21,240 bases of DNA, from the NCBI GenBank assembly GCA_012515885.1, contig JAAYXN010000216.1, positions 1 through 21,240 on the forward strand, given 5' to 3'. The stretch's first letter is position 1; the number at the start of each line of letters is the position of its first letter. The stretch is from Rhodococcus sp. (in: high G+C Gram-positive bacteria). GTDB lineage: Bacteria > Actinomycetota > Actinomycetes > Mycobacteriales > Mycobacteriaceae. Positions 1 to 7,422 of the stretch are shown here, piece after piece. The position numbers were made by a program, and so were the translations under genes. The notes beneath the pieces were generated by a model that was not told where the DNA came from, searched no databases, and worked only from the letters and a program-made list of their open reading frames with translations.

Positions 1-1360
1 AATCCTTGCTCACCATGAACGCCCAGTCGCTGGACACCGTCATCAATGCTTCGCGCAGGATCTGATCGGCAACCCGATCACGCGGCGCGGACAAACCGGG
101 AATGAGAGTGTCGCGGGACTTATCGACAGCGTCGAGGGCGGTCGCGACCACTTCAGTGTTCAACTGCACCAGATCCGCAACCTGGTCTCCAGCCCACACA
201 CGCCAGTCCTTCCCTGACCCCCACGACGAATCTTCCAGTGCCACAGGCTCTCCGACGTAACCCTGCTCGCGTGCTTGCGACAGCGTTCCGACGTTGACGC
301 CCGAATCATCCAGTGCGCGAAGCACTTTCTCAAGCCACTGCGGACCCTCGAACCACCAGTGGCCAAAGAGCTCGGTGTCGAAAGCGGCAACAACCAGTGC
401 GGGCCGCCCAATCCGAGCGCTCTCTTCACGCAGACGCGCTCGCACAGTCTCGACGAAGTCCGCGACATGCTTATCCACTGCGGCAGCAGCAAGTTCAGGA
501 TCGTACGGCGCCTTATCTGCGGAGTCGACGGTGCGGCCAGTGACCCGTGACGGTTTGAGTCCCGTCGCATGATCGTAGGTATGGAAATCCCGGTACGCGC
601 CATGCCCGGGATACCCGGACTTCGGGGACCACACGCGGTAACTGACCTGCAGGTCGCGTCCGAAAGCAACAACGTCGCTCTCACGCACAGGCCGACCCAA
701 CGCCGTATCGCCGTGAAGGGCGGGCCCGTCAACCATGAAATGACGGACACCAGCTGCGGCATAAAGGTTTTCCAGCCCCGGCGTGTAGCCACATTCAGGT
801 GCCCAAATGCCTGTGGGGCGATGGTTCCAGCGAGACTGGGCGTCCGCGAGTCCTTCAACGAGAGAGAACTCGCGCAACCGGGGATCGAGAAGCGGCTGGA
901 ATGGATGCGCCAGCGGGCCACCAAGCAGCTCGAACACCCCGGCGTCAAGAAGCTCGCGCCACACCGGAGACGCGCCGTGACGCCAATTCGTCTCAAAATC
1001 TTCGAGAGCATCCGCAGCTGCCCGATGTTCGCGGGCACCAAGAGCTTGATGTGCAGCGTCCGGCATACCAGCAGCCTCATGGGCGCGGATCTGCCAATTG
1101 CCCAGCCAGTGATGCATGCCATCCAGGCAGTGCGGGTCATCGAGCTGTGCCGCCAACACGGGCGTAATGCCCAGCGTCAGTTGATGGGTGCGACCCTCGG
1201 TCGCCAACCGCTTGAGGACCTGGACGAGAGGCAGATATGACCCCGCCCACGACTGGTACAGCCATTCCTCGCCCACCGGCCATCGCCCGTGGTTGGCAAG
1301 CCACGGCAGGTGCGAGTGCAGAACTAGGGCGAACATGCCCTCAGGCTGGCTGGTCGACAC
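1..1360 (-). CDS. Glycoside hydrolase family 57 alpha-glucan (branching-type) enzyme, C-terminus beyond window
   Basis: The first 453 residues are present and the frame is open to the left edge. The N-terminus has the GH57 pattern LVLHSHLPW followed by GRWPVGEEWLYQSW. GIWAPECGY (about residues 184-192) contains E189, the expected GH57 nucleophile. FDTELFGHWW (327-336) contains D328, the expected acid/base. The family cleaves or transfers alpha-1,4-glucan and includes branching enzymes. The closest remembered relative is M. tuberculosis Rv3031, linked to methylglucose lipopolysaccharide synthesis. The GTG start at 1360 was chosen because it gives an N-terminus that lines up with that protein; an in-frame ATG lies at 1336. 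The gene begins 5 nt after the methyltransferase stop, so the two are probably co-transcribed. Exact activity (branching versus transfer) is inferred. Confidence 0.92.
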   Translation of the reverse strand, partial: MSTSQPEGMFALVLHSHLPWLANHGRWPVGEEWLYQSWAGSYLPLVQVLKRLATEGRTHQLTLGITPVLAAQLDDPHCLDGMHHWLGNWQIRAHEAAGMPDAAHQALGAREHRAAADALEDFETNWRHGASPVWRELLDAGVFELLGGPLAHPFQPLLDPRLREFSLVEGLADAQSRWNHRPTGIWAPECGYTPGLENLYAAAGVRHFMVDGPALHGDTALGRPVRESDVVAFGRDLQVSYRVWSPKSGYPGHGAYRDFHTYDHATGLKPSRVTGRTVDSADKAPYDPELAAAAVDKHVADFVETVRARLREESARIGRPALVVAAFDTELFGHWWFEGPQWLEKVLRALDDSGVNVGTLSQAREQGYVGEPVALEDSSWGSGKDWRVWAGDQVADLVQLNTEVVATALDAVDKSRDTLIPGLSAPRDRVADQILREALMTVSSDWAFMVSKD

Positions 1361-1365
1361 AGGAG

Positions 1366-2193
1366 CTAGGCCCCCGTTTCGGCGGCAGTAGGCGGCTTGG
1401 TGGCGATCGCCACGAGATCAAGGCTGTCGTCAATGTCGGCGTCGCGGATCTCGAAATCGTGGGCAGTGATGCCCTCAACATCGCGGGAAAGTTCCGCAGG
1501 CCACGGCTCACCAGCGAGTGCGCGCTCAATCTGGGCGTCAATGAACGAACCGCCATGCTTGGCATCGAGTGCGCGCAGACGTTCCCCGTGATGGACGCCG
1601 GTCATCGTGGTGACGACAAAACCCGCATCAACAAGCAGCTCGGTGAGCTCGCGGGCGTTGAGTTCGCGGGTATGGAACGGATTGAGGGGAGTGTCGCGGC
1701 CGGGGGAGAAGGTAATGCGATTCGGAGTGCTAATGAGCAGCTCGCCGCCAGGCGCGAGAACTCTGAAACATTCCAGCAGAAACTGTGCCTGATCCCAGAG
1801 ATGTTCAATGACCTGAAAGTTGACGACAGTATCGACGGAAGCATCAGGCAGCGGCAGCTCGGCGAGGTTTCCGTGCAGCATCTCCACACGTGGGTAGCGG
1901 GCACGCACATGTTCGACGGCAGAAATGTCGTAGTCCACGCAGGTGACCTGTGCGGCGACGTCAGCGATCATGTCGGCGCCGTATCCCTCACCGGAACCCG
2001 CCTCAAGAACCCGTCGGCCAGCGCAGCGTTCGCGCAGTTCAAGATAGGCAATCTCGTGTCGGCGGAACCAGTAGTTTTCCTCCGGAATGCCCGGGACGGT
2101 CCGCTCACCGGTCAGCGGTAGCGCGGCGTTCGACAGTTCGGTGGCAGAGGGCGCAGCGCTGGGGCTGTGCTCGCCAACAATTGAGTCACTCAC
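1366..2193 (-). CDS. Class I SAM-dependent methyltransferase (Rv3030-like)
   Basis: A 275-residue protein with a class I methyltransferase core. The SAM-binding glycine loop LEAGSGEGYGAD is at about residues 63-74, followed by an acidic VDYD strand end and VNFQVIEHLWD. Before the core lies LTGERTVPG...EENYWFRRHE, typical of the Rv3030 group. That group sits beside the GH57 enzyme and is thought to methylate sugars of 6-O-methylglucose lipopolysaccharide; the substrate here is inferred from context. The GTG start at 2193 was chosen because TAACCT lies exactly 7 nt upstream, a leaderless arrangement repeated in the window. In-frame GTG (2247) and ATG (2244) would add 18 or 17 residues and lie behind the upstream promoter candidate. 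No frame damage was seen. Confidence 0.88.
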   Translation of the reverse strand: MSDSIVGEHSPSAAPSATELSNAALPLTGERTVPGIPEENYWFRRHEIAYLELRERCAGRRVLEAGSGEGYGADMIADVAAQVTCVDYDISAVEHVRARYPRVEMLHGNLAELPLPDASVDTVVNFQVIEHLWDQAQFLLECFRVLAPGGELLISTPNRITFSPGRDTPLNPFHTRELNARELTELLVDAGFVVTTMTGVHHGERLRALDAKHGGSFIDAQIERALAGEPWPAELSRDVEGITAHDFEIRDADIDDSLDLVAIATKPPTAAETGA

Positions 2194-2200
2194 CAGCCCG

Positions 2201-2206
2201 AGGTTA
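2201..2206 (-). promoter_or_regulatory. Candidate -10 element, leaderless start of the methyltransferase
   Basis: On the minus strand the hexamer TAACCT fits TANNNT and is followed by exactly 7 nt and then GTG at 2193. No Shine-Dalgarno sequence precedes that GTG, which fits a leaderless transcript. No strong -35 was seen. Confidence 0.45.
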
Positions 2207-2267
2207 GTGCCCCGCGACTGATGGCGAAACGTCGTGGTCCGCATCACAGAGCGTCACCGCCTTTCGG

Positions 2268-2296
2268 CTTATAAAGTGAGCAGGCTTGCCGCACAA
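2268..2296 (-). promoter_or_regulatory. Candidate sigma70-type promoter reading toward the methyltransferase
   Basis: On the minus strand TTGTGC (2296-2291) and TATAAG (2273-2268) are separated by 17 bp. The -35 hexamer overlaps the edge of the 20-bp palindrome at 2295-2314, so a protein bound there could block this promoter. Its transcript would carry a leader of about 70 nt to the GTG at 2193, or start close to the alternative GTG/ATG at 2247/2244. Confidence 0.45.
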
Positions 2297-2314
2297 GTTA
2301 CCCATGGGTAACTT
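2295..2314. promoter_or_regulatory. Perfect 20-bp palindrome, candidate operator
   Basis: AAGTTACCCATGGGTAACTT equals its own reverse complement over all 20 bases. It lies in the divergent region between the methyltransferase and etfB and touches the minus-strand -35 element. The size and symmetry suit a homodimeric repressor (TetR or similar type). The regulator is not identified. Confidence 0.6.
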
Positions 2315-2326
2315 AACGTACGGTAA
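2313..2326. promoter_or_regulatory. Second, near-perfect palindrome beside the 20-bp operator candidate
   Basis: TTAACGTACGGTAA is palindromic except for one base pair and shares the TTA...GTAA frame with the core of the neighbouring palindrome. The two centres are 15 bp apart, so this may be a second half of a tandem operator. Confidence 0.4.
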
Positions 2327-2427
2327 TCTAACGCTCATCCGGTACAACGACTGCAAAAACGAGTGCTGCGCCGCGTACCGGGCGCTCGCGACATCAGGTA
2401 CACCACACAGGAGGTCGACGTAGACCC

Positions 2428-3228
2428 ATGACGAACATCGTTGTTTTGATCAAGCAGGTTCCCGACACGTGGTCGGAGCGCAAGCTCACCGATGGTGACT
2501 TCACGCTCGACCGTGAGGCAGCGGATGCAGTGCTCGACGAGATCAACGAGCGCGCCGTTGAGGAAGCGCTGCTGATCAAGGAAGCACAGGGTGGCGAGGT
2601 GATCGTCCTTTGCGCCGGTCCCGACCGCGCAACCGACGCCATCCGCAAGGCGCTGTCCATGGGTGCAGACAAGGCTATCCACGTCAACGACCCAGCTCTG
2701 CACGGCTCCGACGGCATCCAGACCGCATGGACCCTCGCTGCAGCTCTCGGCCAGATCGAGTTCGACAACGGCGAAGCCGCTGAACTCGTCATCGCTGGTA
2801 ACGAAGCCACCGACGGCCGCGTCGGCGCTGTCCCCGCCATCGTTGCTGAATACCTCGGCCTCCCGCAGCTCACCCAGGTGCGCAAGGTGACCGTCGCTGA
2901 CGGCAAGATCACCGCATAGCGCGAGACCGACGAAGGCGTCTTCGGCCTCGAAGCTGGCCTGCCGGCCATCATCTCGGTCACCGAGAAGATCAACGAGCCG
3001 CGCTTCCCGTCCTTCAAGGGCATCATGGCCGCCAAGAAGAAGGAAGTTAAGGTCTTCACCTTGGCTGACCTCGGCGTCGACCCCGAGACCGTGGGTGTTG
3101 CTAACGCTGCAACCAGCGTCACCGCCTCCACCCCCAAGCCCCCCCGCACCGCTGGTGAGCGCGTCGCCGACGAGGGCGATGCAGGCAACAAGGTTGCCGA
3201 GTACCTCGTGGGCCAGAAGATCATCTGA
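2428..3228 (+). pseudogene. etfB: Electron transfer flavoprotein beta subunit, interrupted by an in-frame amber codon
   Basis: Read through position 2917, this is a normal 266-codon ETF beta frame. It begins MTNIVVLIKQVPDTWSERKL and ends EYLVGQKII before TGA at 3226-3228. Codon 164 (2917-2919) is TAG, where remembered actinobacterial homologues have Glu in GKIT-x-ERETDEG; one G-to-T change from GAG would explain it. The frame and protein similarity continue without a break after the stop, including the ETF-beta signature region EPRFPSFKGIMAAKKK. A 163-residue product would lack that signature and the C-terminal part needed for pairing and dehydrogenase contact. AGGAGG at 2409-2414 precedes the ATG. 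The partner etfA follows 44 nt later and is intact. A base-call error, a true recent mutation, or readthrough are all possible. Confidence 0.85.
2917..2919 (+). other. In-frame TAG inside etfB
   Basis: The amber triplet sits between GCA and CGC in an otherwise open and conserved ETF beta frame. TAG is used as a normal stop by several neighbouring genes (methyltransferase, tetR, ligA), so codon reassignment is unlikely. Confidence 0.9.
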
Positions 3229-3272
3229 TCGCACCCCGCCACCACACATCAGCAGACTAGGGAGAGTTAGAC

Positions 3273-4232
3273 ATGGCAGAAGTACTGGTGCTCATCGAGC
3301 ACGCAGAGGGTGCACTGAAGAAGGTCAGCACCGAGCTCCTCACCGCAGCACGTTCGCTGGGTGAGCCGTCCGCAGTCGTCACCGGACCGGCCGGCACCGC
3401 CGACGCTCTGGCTGACGCACTCGTCGCCGCAGGCGCCGAGAAGATCTACGTTGCCGAGGGCGACACGGTCGAAAACTACCTCGTCACCCCCAAGGTTGAC
3501 GTTCTCGCTGGACTGGTTGAGGCCGTTTCTCCGGCCGCAGTCCTGACCGCCGCCAGCATCGAAGGCAAGGAAGTTTCGGGCCGCCTCGCTGCGCGCATCG
3601 GTTCCGGCCTGCTCGTCGACGCTGTCGAGGTTAAGGGTGACGGCTCCGTCGTTCACTCCATCTTCGGTGGCGCATACACCGTTGACGCCAAGGCTAACGG
3701 CGACGTCCCGGTCATCTCGGTTCGCCCGGGTGCCGTTGAGGCTCAGCCTGCCGCTGGCGCTGGCGAGAAGGTTGTCGTCGAGGTTCCTGAGCAGGACGAA
3801 AGTGCTGTGAAGGTCATCTCGCGTGAGCCGATCGTCGGTGGCGACCGCCCCGAGCTCACCGAAGCAACCGTCGTTGTTTCCGGTGGCCGTGGCGTTGGTT
3901 CCGAGGAGCAGTTCAAGGCTGTTGTTGAGCCGCTCGCCGACTCGCTCGGTGCTGCTGTTGGCGCTTCGCGTGCCGCCGTGGACTCCGGTTACTACCCCGG
4001 CCAGTTCCAGGTCGGTCAGACGGGTAAGACCGTTTCGCCGCAGCTGTACATCGCACTGGGCATCTCCGGCGCCATCCAGCACCGCGCTGGCATGCAGACG
4101 TCGAAGACGATCGTCGCTGTCAACAAGGACGAGGAAGCACCGATCTTCGAGATCGCTGACTTCGGCGTCGTTGGCGACCTCTTCAACGTGGCACCGCAGC
4201 TCACCGAGGCAGTCAAGAAGCACAAGGGCTAA
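3273..4232 (+). CDS. etfA: Electron transfer flavoprotein alpha subunit
   Basis: A 319-residue ETF alpha of normal length. The N-terminal half has the ETF nucleotide-binding fold (MAEVLVLIEHAEGALKK). The C-terminal FAD domain has the family signature LYIALGISGAIQH (about residue 258 on), followed by GMQTSKTIVAVNKDEEAPIFEIADFGVVGDL in short conserved blocks. With ETF beta it takes electrons from acyl-CoA and related dehydrogenases and passes them to the ETF:quinone reductase. The ATG is preceded by GGGAGAG. It lies 44 nt after etfB and probably shares its transcript. If etfB is truly truncated, this subunit would lack its usual partner. Confidence 0.97.
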   Translation: MAEVLVLIEHAEGALKKVSTELLTAARSLGEPSAVVTGPAGTADALADALVAAGAEKIYVAEGDTVENYLVTPKVDVLAGLVEAVSPAAVLTAASIEGKEVSGRLAARIGSGLLVDAVEVKGDGSVVHSIFGGAYTVDAKANGDVPVISVRPGAVEAQPAAGAGEKVVVEVPEQDESAVKVISREPIVGGDRPELTEATVVVSGGRGVGSEEQFKAVVEPLADSLGAAVGASRAAVDSGYYPGQFQVGQTGKTVSPQLYIALGISGAIQHRAGMQTSKTIVAVNKDEEAPIFEIADFGVVGDLFNVAPQLTEAVKKHKG

Positions 4233-4281
4233 TAAGCTCCAGGGCTGATACTGGCCCTCACTGCTTGAGATAGCTCGCCGT

Positions 4282-4321
4282 TGTTGCCCCGCACCATTTG
4301 GTGCGGGGCAACACGCGTTTT
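4282..4321 (+). terminator. Intrinsic terminator after etfA
   Basis: A 14-bp perfect stem (4282-4295 with 4300-4313) around the loop ATTT, core GCCCCGCACC/GGTGCGGGGC, is followed after 4 nt by TTTT. It ends the etfBA transcript. Confidence 0.75.
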
Positions 4322-4412
4322 CGGAGGCGGTGGGATAAGCGTTCACATTTACTGCATCGACACGTCACTAGGACGCCTACCGCACGTCGATTCCGCTCGA
4401 TACACCTAGCTC

Positions 4413-5243
4413 ATGACAACGGTGCTCGGATCACCCAACACGGTTACGTCAGCGTCCACCTACTCGCTGCTGGTTTCCTCTGACCGGGAGCATCGCATCG
4501 CCGCGCAGCGGTTGCGTTACCAGACGTTCGCCGCAGAACCCGGCTTCACTATCGCGCCGAACGCGGACGGACTCGATGCTGACCGCTTCGACGACTACTG
4601 CGATCACCTTCTCGTGCGGCACGAACCAACCGGCGAATTCGTGGGTTGCTACCGCATGCTGCCCCCAGATGGTGCTGTCGCGGCAGGCGGCTACTACACC
4701 GCCGGAGAGTTCGACCTGTCCGCCCTTGAGCCGCTCCGCAACCGCGTCGTCGAAATGGGACGCGCGTGTGTCTCCGAGCAGCACCGCTCCGGGTCAGTGT
4801 TGAGCCTGATGTGGGCCGGAATCCTGCACTACCTGGAACTGACCGGATTCGACACCGTCATGGGTTGCGTATCAGTGCCTATGCAAACTGCCCCCGACGA
4901 AGCACCCGGCGTCAACGTGCGTGGGGTACGTGACTTCCTCATGAACCGTCACGCCACCGACCCGCAGCGCCGCGTCATCCCGCACCAGCCGGTACGTGTC
5001 GACGGCATGGATCTCGACGAGCTGCCTTCCCCGCTCCGCCCGAACCTGCCGCCACTGCTGCGCGGGTATCTGCGCCTCGGCGCGAAAATCGCGGGCGAAC
5101 CGGCACACGACCCAGAATTCGGGGTCGCTGACTTCGTCGCCGTGCAGCGCCTCGATGAAGCCAACCGTCGCTACCTCGACCGGCTGCGCCAGGCAGCCGC
5201 GACACTGGAGTCGACGATGGAAGCGGGGGCAGAGCAGGCATGA
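4413..5243 (+). CDS. GNAT-fold N-acyltransferase, OlsB-like (Rv3027c-like)
   Basis: A 276-residue protein of the GNAT/autoinducer-synthase-like N-acyltransferase family. Conserved blocks include RIAAQRLRYQTFAAEPG near the N-terminus, HLLVRHEPTGEFVGCYRML (about residues 65-83) and VVEMGRACVSEQHRSG, with a conserved LMWAGILHYL helix. OlsB members attach a 3-hydroxyacyl chain from acyl-ACP to an amino acid such as ornithine. The gene overlaps the following PlsC-type acyltransferase by 4 bp (ATGA), the usual layout of an OlsB/OlsA pair, so aminolipid synthesis is plausible; the head group is not known. The ATG at 4413 has no clear ribosome binding site, which hints at leaderless initiation. Confidence 0.8.
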   Translation: MTTVLGSPNTVTSASTYSLLVSSDREHRIAAQRLRYQTFAAEPGFTIAPNADGLDADRFDDYCDHLLVRHEPTGEFVGCYRMLPPDGAVAAGGYYTAGEFDLSALEPLRNRVVEMGRACVSEQHRSGSVLSLMWAGILHYLELTGFDTVMGCVSVPMQTAPDEAPGVNVRGVRDFLMNRHATDPQRRVIPHQPVRVDGMDLDELPSPLRPNLPPLLRGYLRLGAKIAGEPAHDPEFGVADFVAVQRLDEANRRYLDRLRQAAATLESTMEAGAEQA

Positions 5244-6190
5244 GCCACGCATGGATGCCCTCCAGCCCCTGCGGAGAACGCTGCCTGCCCACAGACCATC
5301 CCCACTCACACCGTGGACAGGTGATGCTGCGGTGGACGGCGTTGGTTCTCGTGCTGGTGGCTTCACCGGCTCTCGTGCTGATGCGTTTCCTGCCTCCGCG
5401 CAGCAAGGAAAAGGTGGTGCGGGTCGGTGCCCGCATCCTGCTGAATGCCCTCGGTATCCGGTTGGAAACGTCCGGCGTCGACCGGCTCGGTGACGGTGAA
5501 TTGATCGTCGCCGGTCACGTGTCCTGGGTGGATGTCCTCGCATTGGCTGCGGTAGCGCCCGGCTCGTTCGTTGCGCGCGGTGACCTCATCGAATGGCGTT
5601 TGCTGGGGACGGTCGCACGCCGGATGCGAGTCATTGCCCTGCACCGCGAACTGCTCCACTCCCTACCCGGTGTGGTCGGCGAGGTTTCCAAACGCCTCAG
5701 TGCTGGTGAACGCGTCGTCGTGTTCCCTGAAGGAACCACGTGGTGTGGACGGGCCTACGGCTCGTTCCGTCCAGCGATGTTCCAGGCCGCCATCGACGCC
5801 GACCGTCCCGTCCGCCCGATCGGAGTCGAATACCGACTCGCAGACGGCTCGGTGACGACGGGCACAAGTTTCATCGGTGAGGAAACCATCGGGCAATCGA
5901 TTGCCCGGATCATCCGGCTGCGCGGCATCACCGCCTCGCTGCGGATCGAAGCCCTTGAATACCCCGGCGATTGTCGGCGTGAACTGGCGCGACGCAGCGA
6001 ACTCGCGGTGCGTGGCGGAGTCATTGATCTCGCGGCCCGCAACCTGGTAGACCCGTCGCTCGAACGTACTGCGGCGGCGCCGCTCGAACGTACTGCGGCG
6101 CCGCTGGGTCGTACTGCGGCGGCGCCGTTGGGTCGTACTACGACCGCGTCACTTGTGCGCGCTGGGATCGTCGACGCAAAGGTCGCCTAG
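5240..6190 (+). CDS. 1-acyl-sn-glycerol-3-phosphate acyltransferase family protein (PlsC/OlsA-like)
   Basis: A 316-residue LPLAT-family acyltransferase. The catalytic HX4D motif is HVSWVD (H93, D98) and the substrate-binding motif is FPEGTTW (162-168). A hydrophobic stretch at about residues 30-48 (LRWTALVLVLVASPALVLM) should anchor it in the membrane. It esterifies a fatty acyl chain to a lysolipid. Overlap with the upstream N-acyltransferase suggests the two act in sequence on one lipid. The ATG at 5240 overlaps the upstream stop; an ATG at 5324, just before the hydrophobic segment, would remove 28 unusual residues. The C-terminus (about 274-303) is a repeat tail of L-E/G-R-T-A-A-P units coded by a minisatellite, absent from the catalytic fold. 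Confidence 0.88.
   Translation: MSHAWMPSSPCGERCLPTDHPHSHRGQVMLRWTALVLVLVASPALVLMRFLPPRSKEKVVRVGARILLNALGIRLETSGVDRLGDGELIVAGHVSWVDVLALAAVAPGSFVARGDLIEWRLLGTVARRMRVIALHRELLHSLPGVVGEVSKRLSAGERVVVFPEGTTWCGRAYGSFRPAMFQAAIDADRPVRPIGVEYRLADGSVTTGTSFIGEETIGQSIARIIRLRGITASLRIEALEYPGDCRRELARRSELAVRGGVIDLAARNLVDPSLERTAAAPLERTAAPLGRTAAAPLGRTTTASLVRAGIVDAKVA
6059..6148 (+). repeat. In-frame tandem repeat (24/21-bp units) in the acyltransferase 3' end
   Basis: Four units lie head to tail: 6059-6082, 6083-6103, 6104-6127 and a diverged 6128-6148. Each has the core CGTACTGCGGCG (CGTACTACGACCG in the last). They encode LERTAAAP, LERTAAP, LGRTAAAP and LGRTTTAS. Unit lengths are multiples of 3, so copy number can change without a frameshift. 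Confidence 0.9.
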
Positions 6191-6198
6191 GTTATCCT
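6171..6198 (+). promoter_or_regulatory. Candidate promoter before the cysteine desulfurase
   Basis: TCGACG (6171-6176) and TATCCT (6193-6198) are 16 bp apart, and the ATG at 6208 follows 9 nt later. This would give a very short or absent leader. The -35 overlaps the acyltransferase coding end. Confidence 0.35.
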
Positions 6199-6207
6199 GG
6201 TCAGGTC

Positions 6208-7422
6208 ATGACCTTTGCTTCGAGCACTGCTACGCCCGTCTACCTCGACCACGCCGCAACCACCCCGATGGTTCCCGCAGCCATCGAGGCAATGACGGGC
6301 ATCTGTGCCACCGTCGGCAACGCCTCATCACTGCATGGTTCTGGGCGCGCGGCGCGGCGCCGGGTGGAGGAAGCACGCGAGTCGATCGCTCGTGATCTCG
6401 GTGCCCGCCCGTCAGAAGTGATCTTCACCTCCGGCGGCACAGAAAGCGACAGCCTGGCGGTCAAAGGTATTTTCTGGGCTCAGCGCGACGCGAACCCTCG
6501 CCGGAACCGCATCATCGCCAGTTCCGTCGAACACCACGCAGTACTTGATGCCGTGGAGTGGCTGGAAAAGCACGAAGGCGCGCAGGTGACGTGGCTGCCG
6601 GTCGAGCCTGATGGCATGGTCAACCCGCAGACGCTGCGCGAAGAACTCGCAGCCTACGGCGACGACGTGGCACTGGTGACCATCATGTGGGCCAATAACG
6701 AGATCGGGACCATCATGCCGATCCGTGAACTCACTGAGGTGGCGCGTGAGTTCGGTGTCCCGATACACAGCGACGCCGTCCAGGCAGCCGGGCACATGCG
6801 TGTTGATTTCGCGGAAAGCGGTCTCGCAGCGATGAGCATCGCTGCACACAAGTTCGGTGGCCCAGGCGGGGTGGGTGCGCTGTTGTTGGGTCGCGAAGTG
6901 CCGTGCGTGCCGCTTGTTCACGGCGGTGGCCACGAGCGTGACCTGCGGTCAGGAACACACGACACCGCCGGTGTGGTGGCGATGGCGGCAGCACTCGCTG
7001 ACGTCACAGCCCACCTAGACAGCGAATCAGAGCGCCTCGCAAAACTGCGGGACCTGCTGATTGAAGAAGTGCAGCGGCTCGTGCCCGACGCCGTCCTCAA
7101 CGGACCGATCGGTGACCGCAGACTTTCCGGGAATGCGCATTTCACGTTCCCGGGCTGCGAAGGCGATTCACTACTGATGCTGCTCGACGCGGCAGGTATC
7201 GAATGCTCAACAGGCTCAGCCTGCACGGCCGGCGTCGCGAAACCGAGCCACGTGTTGGTCGCGACGGGAGCCGACCCCAAAGTGTCCAGGGGATCACTGC
7301 GATTCTCGTTGGGACACACCTCTACTGAGGACGACGTGCGGGCGTTGATGGACGCCTTGCCGCAAGTAGTTGAACGTGCACAGGCAGCCGGAATGGCAAG
7401 TGCGGCTGGAGGAAACAGGTAA
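6208..7422 (+). CDS. iscS: Cysteine desulfurase (IscS/NifS type)
   Basis: A 404-residue fold-type I PLP enzyme that removes sulfur from cysteine and carries it as a persulfide. Motifs: YLDHAATTP at the N-terminus, SGGTESD (75-81), SVEHHAV with H110, DAVQAAG with D189, the PLP lysine K215 in AAHKFGGPGG, and the catalytic loop STGSAC with C339. Only 17 nt separate it from the upstream acyltransferase stop. It overlaps mnmA by one base (TAATG). That arrangement fits a role as sulfur donor for tRNA 2-thiouridine formation by MnmA; it may also serve other sulfur acceptors. The M. tuberculosis equivalent is Rv3025c. The ATG has no strong ribosome binding site. Confidence 0.96.
   Translation: MTFASSTATPVYLDHAATTPMVPAAIEAMTGICATVGNASSLHGSGRAARRRVEEARESIARDLGARPSEVIFTSGGTESDSLAVKGIFWAQRDANPRRNRIIASSVEHHAVLDAVEWLEKHEGAQVTWLPVEPDGMVNPQTLREELAAYGDDVALVTIMWANNEIGTIMPIRELTEVAREFGVPIHSDAVQAAGHMRVDFAESGLAAMSIAAHKFGGPGGVGALLLGREVPCVPLVHGGGHERDLRSGTHDTAGVVAMAAALADVTAHLDSESERLAKLRDLLIEEVQRLVPDAVLNGPIGDRRLSGNAHFTFPGCEGDSLLMLLDAAGIECSTGSACTAGVAKPSHVLVATGADPKVSRGSLRFSLGHTSTEDDVRALMDALPQVVERAQAAGMASAAGGNR

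Noticed and set aside
160..1140. 326-codon open frame on the minus strand
   Set aside because: It is a different reading frame from the GH57 gene on the same strand; its translation has no family pattern, while the other frame gives a clear GH57 enzyme.
2917..2919. Amber codon as pyrrolysine or a reassigned codon
   Set aside because: TAG ends several neighbouring genes normally, and ETF beta has no known pyrrolysine; a mutation or base-call error is simpler.
3267..4346. 359-codon open frame opposite etfA
   Set aside because: It is antisense to etfA and also runs through the terminator hairpin; no recognisable domain.
6059..6148. CRISPR-like array
   Set aside because: The units are head-to-tail without unique spacers and are in frame within a coding sequence.
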